This document shows, in pieces, positions 1-4,067 of a DNA stretch of 5,243 nt. A program made the position numbers and the translations under genes. The DNA lies in assembly GCA_020052135.1 (NCBI GenBank), contig JAGVPS010000077.1, positions 1 to 5,243 on the forward strand, given 5' to 3'. Within the stretch, counting starts at the first letter, position 1, and the number at the start of each line of letters is the position of its first letter. This stretch comes from Minisyncoccota bacterium (GTDB lineage: Bacteria; Patescibacteriota; Minisyncoccia; UBA6257; 1-14-0-10-40-38). Below the pieces are notes generated by a model. The model had not been told where the DNA came from. It saw only the letters and a program-made list of their open reading frames with translations, and searched no databases.

Positions 1-1
1 A

Positions 2-454
2 GCCACCACTCCTATCCGCCTCATTGCCGCGGTTTCAGCGCTTGCAAATGAGGGAGTGATGATGCGTCCGTATCTTCGCGCGGATGATGTGCCAGAGCCC
101 ATACGCCAAGTCATTAGTCCCGAGAGCGCGCGCGCCGTTACTGATATGATGGTAAGCGCGGTCAAAAAAGCAGTCATAGCTCAAATTCCCCGCTATACGA
201 TTGCTGGAAAAACAGGCACCGCTCAAGTTCCTGATTTTAAGCGTGGCGGGTACACCGATGAGTTTATCCATACGTACACGGGTTTTGCTCCCGCATACGA
301 TCCACGCTTCGTGATTTTGATTAAGCTTGATAAGCCGCAGGGAGCTCCGCTTGCCGGTACAACCGTCGTGCCGGCATTTCGTGAACTTGCGCAATTTTTA
401 TTGAACTATTATGCCGTGCCGCCGGATAATTTGCCGAAAGAAGTAATGTTATGA
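2..454 (+). CDS. ftsI: Class B penicillin-binding protein (peptidoglycan D,D-transpeptidase), C-terminal part, 5' end outside window
   Basis: The frame is open from the left edge (first full codon at base 2) and ends at TGA 452-454, giving 150 visible residues. The visible start reads ATTPIRLIAAVSALANEGV, the usual helix of the transpeptidase domain after the SxN region, followed by MRPYL. The third active-site motif KTGTA is at residues 70-74 (bases 209-223), and the GFAPAYDPRFVILIKLDKP strand follows, as in FtsI/PBP2 enzymes. The serine nucleophile (SxxK) and SxN motifs would lie upstream of the window. The family cross-links peptidoglycan stem peptides on the outer face of the membrane, anchored by an N-terminal helix not seen here. 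The Mur-like gene 40 bases downstream suggests a cell-wall cluster, which favours ftsI over mrdA, but the symbol is an inference. The family call is secure. Confidence 0.92.
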   Translation, partial: ATTPIRLIAAVSALANEGVMMRPYLRADDVPEPIRQVISPESARAVTDMMVSAVKKAVIAQIPRYTIAGKTGTAQVPDFKRGGYTDEFIHTYTGFAPAYDPRFVILIKLDKPQGAPLAGTTVVPAFRELAQFLLNYYAVPPDNLPKEVML

Positions 455-478
455 CTGCTCTCTGTTGAGAGCGATACC

Positions 479-486
479 AAGGTGAG
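479..486 (+). promoter_or_regulatory. Ribosome binding site of the Mur-like gene
   Basis: AAGGTGAG lies 8 bases before the ATG at 495. It is one of only two convincing Shine-Dalgarno sites in the window, and it supports translation of the degenerate Mur-like frame from 495 rather than a silent relic. Confidence 0.65.
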
Positions 487-494
487 CGCTTCTC

Positions 495-1310
495 ATGAAA
501 AATTTTATACAGACAACTGCTCATGCGCTACTTATTACGTTCTCTCGATTTGCGCTTCTGCGATACGAGCCGACTATTATTGGCATAGGAGGAGTTGCTG
601 GAAAAGCGATAGCTGAGCAAGCTATTACCTCTGTCTTAATCGGCGTGCGGCGTATGCGGGCAGTTCGGCGCGCGCAAGTTTCAGAGGATGCGTTTTTTTC
701 AGCGATTTTAAATCTTAGAATCTCAACCAAAGGAATGTTCTATTCGGTGTTTGCAGTGTCCTATGCGTTAGGAGGACTCTTGTTTGGAAAGAAGAGTCGC
801 TATCCCGAAGCATTGGTATTGGTGTATGGCAGGGATACGCCCGGAGAAGCCAAGGCGCTCCTGCAAATCGCGCGCCCCCATATAGCCGTAGTGACCTCTC
901 TAAAAGGAGCCGTGCTTTCGGATGATGACGCAAAGCCGGACGCGGTTCGGCTTGTGGAGTCTTTGACCTCGAGTGGATATGCGATTTTAAACATGGACGA
1001 TCCTGAAGTCGCGCTTGCCCGAGATCGGACACGAGCAAACGTGCTGACGTTTGGTTTCAATAGCGCGGCTGATATGCGCATTATGAACTATGGAGAGCGC
1101 GCTGAAGAAGATCGTTCAACAGGAGTCTTTTTTAAGCTTCACTATGGCGGAAGTTTTGTGCCTATCCGTCTCGCGAGTGTTGCGGGTAAGGAGTTTGCTT
1201 ATGCCGCGGCCGCGGCAGCTACGGTCGGTGTGGTTTTAGGTATGAATCTTTTGCAGATTGCTGAGGCGCTCAGCAAAACAGATTTACGGCTTGGCTTGCG
1301 GCAAGGATAA
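495..1310 (+). CDS. MurF-like Mur ligase homologue, truncated and probably catalytically dead
   Basis: 271 residues resembling the N-terminal and central domains of CPR MurF-type ligases (D-Ala-D-Ala adding enzyme; normally about 420-450 residues). Recognisable anchors are YEPTIIGI before the P-loop (24-31), ARPHIAVVT (126-134), LVESLTSSGYAILNMDDP (153-170), LTFGF (184-188) and GKEFAYAAAAAATVGVVLGMN (231-251). The key motifs are altered. The ATP-binding loop, usually TGSxGKTST, reads GGVAGKAIA (32-40), keeping Lys37 but losing the following Thr/Ser. The NNEIGxP segment is replaced by VSEDAFFSA (62-70), the VLEMGA strand reads VLVYGR (108-113), and the His of the HLExFG segment is absent near 137-145. 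The protein stops at LRLGLRQG, where GRMR and the C-terminal ligase domain should begin. A good ribosome binding site and an uninterrupted frame suggest it is expressed, perhaps as a non-catalytic partner in the cell-wall cluster; a gene in decay is the alternative. MurE-like ancestry is less likely. Homology is fairly sure, function unknown. Confidence 0.75.
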   Translation: MKNFIQTTAHALLITFSRFALLRYEPTIIGIGGVAGKAIAEQAITSVLIGVRRMRAVRRAQVSEDAFFSAILNLRISTKGMFYSVFAVSYALGGLLFGKKSRYPEALVLVYGRDTPGEAKALLQIARPHIAVVTSLKGAVLSDDDAKPDAVRLVESLTSSGYAILNMDDPEVALARDRTRANVLTFGFNSAADMRIMNYGERAEEDRSTGVFFKLHYGGSFVPIRLASVAGKEFAYAAAAAATVGVVLGMNLLQIAEALSKTDLRLGLRQG

Positions 1311-1353
1311 AAGAGATATAGATTTAATGAAACCCAGATAGTGTATCTACCTT

Positions 1354-1367
1354 GGTCCTGTCGTTTA
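1354..1367 (+). pseudogene. Possible 5' fragment of a disrupted tRNA-Glu
   Basis: The bases GGTCCTG followed by TCGTTTA look like positions 1-14 of a bacterial tRNA-Glu (the intact neighbour reads GCTCCCA then TCGTCTA). GGTCCTG can pair at all seven positions, two of them G-U, with CGGGACT at 1589-1595, the acceptor strand of the tRNA-Glu-like 3' fragment downstream. What follows (ACCCATACAACC) lacks the D-loop GG, so this is not an intact tRNA half. The match is short and could be chance. Confidence 0.3.
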
Positions 1368-1372
1368 CCCAT

Positions 1373-1494
1373 ACAACCTATGCTGGACGATATGCTCCCA
1401 TCGTCTAGTGGCCTAGGACACAGCGTTCTCAGCGCTGGAACAGGGGTTCGATTCCCCTTGGGAGTACCAGGCTCATATCCAGCATAGGTGTTGT
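1373..1494 (+). repeat. Inverted repeat enclosing tRNA-Glu
   Basis: ACCTATGCTGG (1376-1386) is the exact reverse complement of CCAGCATAGGT (1479-1489). After a three-base bulge (ACG, 1387-1389), ATAT (1390-1393) pairs with ATAT (1475-1478). This gives 15 bp directly outside the tRNA, and ATAT abuts the first tRNA base. A weaker outward extension pairs ACAA (1373-1376) with TTGT (1491-1494) if two bases are bulged. In RNA the stem would stack on the acceptor stem, leaving CCA plus the trailer GGCTC (1470-1474) as a bulge. It may be a processing structure or the ends of a small inserted segment. Confidence 0.8.
1394..1469 (+). tRNA. tRNA-Glu (anticodon CTC)
   Basis: A complete 76-base cloverleaf. 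The acceptor strands are GCTCCCA (1394-1400) and TGGGAGT (1459-1465), with a G-U pair at 1:72. The D arm is GTC/GAC with TGG in the loop. The anticodon stem is CAGCG/CGCTG (1421-1425/1433-1437) with loop TTCTCAG, so the anticodon is CTC (1428-1430), which reads GAG. The T stem AGGGG/CCCCT encloses TTCGATT. The discriminator is A1466 and CCA is encoded in the gene. The TCGTCTAGTGGCCTAGGACA stretch is typical of bacterial tRNA-Glu. No clear promoter or terminator is visible around it. Confidence 0.95.
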
Positions 1495-1519
1495 GGTGTC
1501 TAGCCCCTAAATAGCATTC

Positions 1520-1534
1520 CCCGCCTGAGGCGGG
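1520..1534. repeat. Short GC-rich hairpin repeat
   Basis: CCCGCC-TGA-GGCGGG forms a perfect 6-bp stem with a three-base loop. It sits between AGCATTC and a TCAGCGC segment that resemble the two sides of the anticodon arm of the neighbouring tRNA-Glu (AGCGTTC, TCAGCGC), as if inserted there. No T-run follows, so it is unlikely to be a terminator. Confidence 0.6.
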
Positions 1535-1540
1535 CAAGTC

Positions 1541-1598
1541 AGCGCAGGAACACGCCTGCCTGCCGGCAGGCAGGGATCCAAATCCCGTCGGGACTACT
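1541..1598 (+). pseudogene. tRNA-Glu-like 3' fragment interrupted by a palindrome
   Basis: AGCGCAGGAACACG (1541-1554) continues, after the palindrome, into GGATCCAAATCCCGTCGGGACTACT (to 1598, listed here by position 1574-1598). The order matches the 3' half of a tRNA-Glu: anticodon stem 3' strand, AAC variable loop, T arm, acceptor strand, discriminator A. Joining 1552-1554 to 1574-1575 restores a T stem ACGGG that pairs perfectly with CCCGT (1584-1588), around an eight-base loop ATCCAAAT instead of seven. The end reads ACTT instead of ACCA. No matching intact 5' half is adjacent; the best candidate lies before the intact tRNA at 1354. It is probably a relic of a second tRNA-Glu copy. Confidence 0.5.
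1555..1574. repeat. 20-bp perfect GC-rich palindrome
   Basis: CCTGCCTGCCGGCAGGCAGG is a perfect palindrome centred between bases 1564 and 1565. From memory, palindromes of this kind recur between genes in Parcubacteria genomes, so it is probably a copy of a dispersed repetitive element, but copy number cannot be judged from one window. Here it falls inside the T stem of a tRNA-Glu-like fragment. Confidence 0.75.
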
Positions 1599-1606
1599 TA
1601 TCTATT

Positions 1607-2374
1607 ATGCCCATAGAAACTTTCCCTGAAGCGCATCGTAAAGAACAGAGAGGAGATATGCAAAAAGACAACCGCCTTGAGCGGCTTCTTCCGCTTTTAA
1701 GGGAAGAAGCTCTTCGTCTTCGCGAACAAGGATTTCCCGTAACCGACGATTGCCGTCTGGATGCCTCAGCATTCGGTTCTCAATATGCCACGCGAGAACT
1801 GCAGAGTGACGCATTATACGTAAGAAATCGAGAATCTCGATTCGATCGAGAAGCGAACACCGGTGTTGGCGAGTTGCTTGAGGTGGTGAAAACACTCGCC
1901 TTTAATCAACTATGGTTTAAGGGAAAGCTCGTAGCAGTCCGAACCACCAAGTACGACGACTACAAAAACGGCATTGATGAAATTGTATTTGATCTTGAAA
2001 CCAGAAAGCCGCTCGCGGTCGTTGATACGACGACAAACTGGAAAACAAAGGTAGAACAGTTTGATTTTATGAAAAAAATAGAACATGGCGGTACGGTAAA
2101 GTATGGAGTAGGCATCGGAGGCGAAGGCGTAGAAAAAACCGCGTATGATACACTCCCTATTTTTGTGGTGTCATTAAATCCAGAAGAGGTCGCTCGTCTT
2201 GCGGGAGAAATTATCCGCGGACGCATAAGCGAAGCAAGCGATCTCCTCGAGCGAGTCATCATGAAAGAGTTGCTTATGCAGAGCGAGGCGCTTGGTCGCC
2301 TGCCTTCAGTTCCGTCCGGCATTCGAGAACAATATTCTGTTGATCGGAGTATTTTTGAGCGGCTTGCCGCTTAA
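1607..2374 (+). CDS. Conserved-looking protein of unknown function, possible PD-(D/E)XK-like fold
   Basis: 255 residues from ATG 1607 to TAA 2372-2374, apparently soluble. I do not recognise a named family, though the segment TKYDDYKNGIDEIVFD (114-129), followed by PLAVVDTT, resembles hypothetical proteins I associate with Parcubacteria. The N-terminus is a charged helix (20-42). The core runs GVGELLEVVKTL (87-97), KLVAVRTTKYDDYKNGIDEIV, PLAVVDTTTNWKTK (135-148) and VKYGVGIGGEGVEKT (164-178), ending in a long helix. The order Glu92, Asp124, Asp140 and Lys146, with a helix then beta strands, is loosely like a PD-(D/E)XK nuclease core, but the (D/E)xK triplet is not standard, so a nuclease role is speculation. 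The start is uncertain: ATG 1607 has no ribosome binding site, while an in-frame ATG at 1658 follows AGAGAGGAG with only two bases of spacing. The next gene begins five bases downstream, suggesting one transcript. Confidence 0.72.
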   Translation: MPIETFPEAHRKEQRGDMQKDNRLERLLPLLREEALRLREQGFPVTDDCRLDASAFGSQYATRELQSDALYVRNRESRFDREANTGVGELLEVVKTLAFNQLWFKGKLVAVRTTKYDDYKNGIDEIVFDLETRKPLAVVDTTTNWKTKVEQFDFMKKIEHGGTVKYGVGIGGEGVEKTAYDTLPIFVVSLNPEEVARLAGEIIRGRISEASDLLERVIMKELLMQSEALGRLPSVPSGIREQYSVDRSIFERLAA

Positions 2375-2379
2375 TCTTT

Positions 2380-2718
2380 ATGAAACCCGCTTTTTTTCGC
2401 GATGGATATATACGTATGGCCGGTATCGGATTTCTCGCGCTGTGTATCGTGAGTTTTTTTCTGGTCTTAACTATCCAGCCGGGGGAGGGTGTTCTCGTGA
2501 TTCATTTCACGAGCGATGGCGGTTTGGATTTCTTCGGATCGCGCATGCATGTATTTGGGATTGTGGGCGCTGGATTTGTGGCGGCCTTAGTGAATGCGTG
2601 CCTGGCTTACTTTTTCTACGATCGGATTAAATTTTTCTCCCTTCTCCTCGTCTTTTTTAACGTGTTTATAGGCATCTTGATTTTAATAGCAGTAGGTGTT
2701 ATTCTGACAGTCAATTAA
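2380..2718 (+). CDS. Small three-helix integral membrane protein, unknown function
   Basis: 112 residues with three hydrophobic stretches: about 13-32 (MAGIGFLALCIVSFFLVLTI), 57-80 and 85-110. Between helices 1 and 2 lies a short polar loop with VLVIHFTSDGGLDFFG, and helices 2 and 3 are joined by YDRIKFF. It ends GVILTVN. Small membrane proteins of this layout (IHF...GIDF...YxRxKF, three helices) are common in Parcubacteria; no function is known to me. ATG 2380 lies five bases after the previous stop with no Shine-Dalgarno site, so translation probably depends on coupling to the upstream gene. A start at Met13 is possible but would shorten the first helix's lead-in. The composition makes a real membrane protein far likelier than a chance frame. 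Confidence 0.78.
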   Translation: MKPAFFRDGYIRMAGIGFLALCIVSFFLVLTIQPGEGVLVIHFTSDGGLDFFGSRMHVFGIVGAGFVAALVNACLAYFFYDRIKFFSLLLVFFNVFIGILILIAVGVILTVN

Positions 2719-2748
2719 AAAATCACCCATCAATCGCGAATATCATAA

Positions 2749-2798
2749 TCTCGAATGATCACGAATTTGTGAAAATTCGAGAGGGACCGATTCGAGAT
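2749..2798 (+). promoter_or_regulatory. Structured 5' leader of rplU with two competing stems
   Basis: TCTCGAAT (2749-2756) pairs with ATTCGAGA (2775-2782), enclosing a second stem TCAC/GTGA (2759-2762/2769-2772) with loop GAATTT. A second exact ATTCGAGA lies at 2790-2797, and with A2748-T2798 it makes an equally strong 9-bp alternative. The two pairings exclude each other. No T-run follows, so this is not an ordinary terminator. It ends 22 bases before the rplU start, which has no clear Shine-Dalgarno site. Leader RNAs that control L21 operons exist in other bacteria; a similar role here is inferred. Confidence 0.5.
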
Positions 2799-2819
2799 AT
2801 ACTTAAAGATTAACATACT

Positions 2820-3131
2820 ATGTTTGCTATTATTGAAACCGGATCCAAACAATATAAAGTATCTCCGGGCGACAAAATAAAGATAGAGAAGATTGAGGGA
2901 GTCTCCGACTCTTTGATTTCTTTTGATCAAGTGTTACTCCTTGCAGACGGCGCGCAAGTAACCATCGGCCAACCCACAGTTCAGGACGCCCGCGTGGAGG
3001 GAAAAATCATCGGACAAAAGCGAGGCGATAAAATTATTGTTTTTAAGTACCATGCAAAATCTCGCTATAAGAAAAAGAAGGGTCATCGTCAGCAATATAC
3101 TGAAGTGGAAATCTTAAAAATTAATTCCTGA
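2820..3131 (+). CDS. rplU: 50S ribosomal protein L21
   Basis: 103 residues, the usual bacterial length. It opens MFAIIETGSKQYKVSPGD, has the central strand FDQVLLL and VTIGQPTV, and ends with the diagnostic basic segment IIVFKYHAKSRYKKKKGHRQQYTEVEI (residues 72-98 approximately, given as a family signature with key residues KYxxKxxYKKKxGHRQ). L21 binds 23S rRNA in the large subunit. The gene ends in TGA and is followed within 15 bases by a terminator, so rpmA (L27), its usual partner in many bacteria, is not in this transcript. The start is fixed by the conserved MFAII; no clear Shine-Dalgarno site precedes it, but a structured leader does. Confidence 0.98.
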   Translation: MFAIIETGSKQYKVSPGDKIKIEKIEGVSDSLISFDQVLLLADGAQVTIGQPTVQDARVEGKIIGQKRGDKIIVFKYHAKSRYKKKKGHRQQYTEVEILKINS

Positions 3132-3145
3132 GCTTGTGTTCACCA

Positions 3146-3167
3146 AAAAACCGCATACGCGGTTTTT
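3146..3167. terminator. Bidirectional intrinsic terminator between rplU and the DUF1653 gene
   Basis: AAAAACCGC-ATAC-GCGGTTTTT forms a 9-bp stem with a four-base loop. Read on + it ends in five T; read on - it ends in six T (3145-3150). It serves the convergent genes on both sides, and its right edge overlaps the TAA (3166-3168) of the minus-strand gene. Confidence 0.9.
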
Positions 3168-3402
3168 AGTTGCCTATGTATTTGAAGCGCGGCATTCTCT
3201 TGCCATCATGCTCCACTTCCTCAAGAAACATACGAAGGGGACGAACCCATGTTTCATAATCTCCATACAGCGCCTGGTAGATAACCACGTCTTCGAGCGT
3301 TTCACTGTGTCGAGCAACTCCGAGAACCTTGTACCGCTTTCCCTTAAAATGTTCGTACTCGCCGGTTTTGATGGTGATCATGGTATTATTTTCTATTTTC
3401 AA
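3166..3402 (-). CDS. DUF1653 domain protein
   Basis: 78 residues covering a whole DUF1653 domain: GEYEHFKGKRYKVLGVARHSETLEDVV, then VIYQALYGDYETWVRPLRMFLEEVEHDGKRMPRF (listed by motif: H-F-KG, ARHSET, YxALYG, WVRP, MFLE, PRF). These are the conserved landmarks of this small, probably beta-rich family. It has no established biochemical role that I know of; a link to its DNA-metabolism neighbours is only contextual. I chose the TTG start at 3402 because AGGAGG stands five bases upstream. An ATG at 3381 (residue 8) would avoid overlap with recR but has no such site. The start overlaps the 3' end of recR by 17 bases, so translation is probably coupled. The stop lies within the shared terminator. 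Confidence 0.9.
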   Translation of the reverse strand: MKIENNTMITIKTGEYEHFKGKRYKVLGVARHSETLEDVVIYQALYGDYETWVRPLRMFLEEVEHDGKRMPRFKYIGN

Positions 3403-4003
3403 GCGCGCCTCCTAAAGTATCTTCATCAGCAAATTCAATTTCGCCACCCGTGGGAAGTCCTCGGCCGAGGCGAGTTATCTTTTTTGCGTGTGTTTTTAGC
3501 TGTTCTTTTATGATATCTGCTCCAATGTCGCCGGCGGTTGTCGGATTCAAAGCAAGTAAAATTTCTTCAGCTTTTCCGCCCACTTCTTTCTCAATGTATG
3601 CCTTAAGACTTTGCAGTCGCAGTTTCTGATCTGGCTCTAAGATGCCATCGCGGGCAAGGTCGCCCAAAATAAGATAGTGTCCCTGGAAAGTTTTTGTTTT
3701 TTCGAGCGACAAAAGGTCGGTTTCCTTTTCAACAATAGCAACGATATTTTTTGCACGCGCGGGATTGCTGCAGATAGCGCATAGATTCACATGTCCGACT
3801 CCCGAACCTTTCGGCTCATACGGAAAAAAGCACCGCGAACATGTTTCAAGCTGTCCCAACGATGCGAGCGACCGATCAAGCTCTTGGACCGATTCTTTGC
3901 CTTGGCGGAGGAGATAGAACGCAAGCCGCGTTGCTTGGCGGGGTCCAATGGCGGGGAGTTTAGAAAAAAGCCGAATGAAATTTTCAATGGATTTGGGAAG
4001 CAT
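3386..4003 (-). CDS. recR: Recombination mediator protein RecR
   Basis: 205 residues, close to the usual 200. RecR acts with RecF/RecO to load RecA onto single-stranded DNA at gaps. The N-terminal helix-hairpin-helix is KLPAIGPRQATRLAFYLL (15-32). Next is a four-cysteine zinc site, CSRC (55-58) and CAIC (75-78), then the Toprim domain from IVAIVEKETDLLSLEKT (88-103) through LILGD (111-115), EEILLALNPTTAGDIGADII (147-165) and the end ITRLGRGLPTGGEIEFADEDTLGGAL. Sixteen residues separate the two cysteine pairs, against about eight in E. coli RecR, so the zinc loop is enlarged. ATG 4003 fits the family start (LPKSIENFIRLFSKLP); there is no visible ribosome binding site. It follows dnaB by 64 bases and overlaps the next gene by 17, giving a likely dnaB-recR-DUF1653 operon. 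Confidence 0.97.
   Translation of the reverse strand: MLPKSIENFIRLFSKLPAIGPRQATRLAFYLLRQGKESVQELDRSLASLGQLETCSRCFFPYEPKGSGVGHVNLCAICSNPARAKNIVAIVEKETDLLSLEKTKTFQGHYLILGDLARDGILEPDQKLRLQSLKAYIEKEVGGKAEEILLALNPTTAGDIGADIIKEQLKTHAKKITRLGRGLPTGGEIEFADEDTLGGALENRK
3408..3413 (-). promoter_or_regulatory. Strong ribosome binding site for the TTG-started DUF1653 gene
   Basis: On the minus strand AGGAGG lies five bases before TTG 3402. It sits inside the last codons of recR and decides the start of the downstream gene. Confidence 0.8.
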
Positions 4004-4015
4004 GAGAATAAAATT

Positions 4016-4058
4016 TCTAATTACTAATTTCTAAGTTTTTTGGAAATTGGTAATTGGA
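4016..4058. repeat. AT-rich inverted repeat between dnaB and recR
   Basis: TCTAATTACTAATTTC (4016-4031) and GAAATTGGTAATTGGA (4043-4058) are complementary over 16 positions, with two G-U pairs if transcribed from +; on the minus strand these two become C-A mismatches. The flanks repeat the same short words (ATTTC, AATTG, GGAAATT up to 4070, reaching the dnaB stop). No T-run follows the stem on the minus strand, so it is not a standard terminator for dnaB. It looks like a degenerate AATT-based spacer repeat. Confidence 0.6.
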
Positions 4059-4067
4059 TATTGGAAA

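Noticed and set aside
715..1081. Open frames on - strand within the Mur-like gene
   Set aside because: They are shadows of the + strand gene, with no ribosome binding site and no family resemblance.
1291..1328. Possible promoter (TTGGCT or TTGCGG with TATAGA or TTTAAT) before the tRNA
   Set aside because: Spacing is 15 or 20-21 bases and the -35 matches are poor, so no promoter can be called.
1336..1348. AGATA-GTG-TATCT small hairpin
   Set aside because: Five AT-rich base pairs with a three-base loop are too weak and no T-run follows.
1484..1606. Second functional tRNA gene
   Set aside because: The T arm and acceptor 3' strand are recognisable, but there is no adjacent 5' half, the T loop has eight bases, CCA is replaced by CTT and palindromes interrupt the arms.
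1827..1850. Overlapping inverted repeats ATCGAGA/TCTCGAT and CTCGAT/ATCGAG
   Set aside because: They fall inside coding sequence for an Arg-Glu-Ser-Arg-Phe-Asp-Arg-Glu segment, where repeated CGA and GAG codons explain the symmetry; the likeness to the rplU leader words is probably chance.
2292..2630. 112-residue open frame on + strand
   Set aside because: It overlaps the end of the 1607-2374 gene and most of the membrane protein in another frame; its Arg, Cys and Trp rich sequence is typical of an out-of-frame reading.
3136..3513. 125-residue open frame on + strand
   Set aside because: It is antisense to the DUF1653 and recR genes, both of which are strongly supported, and its translation resembles no family.
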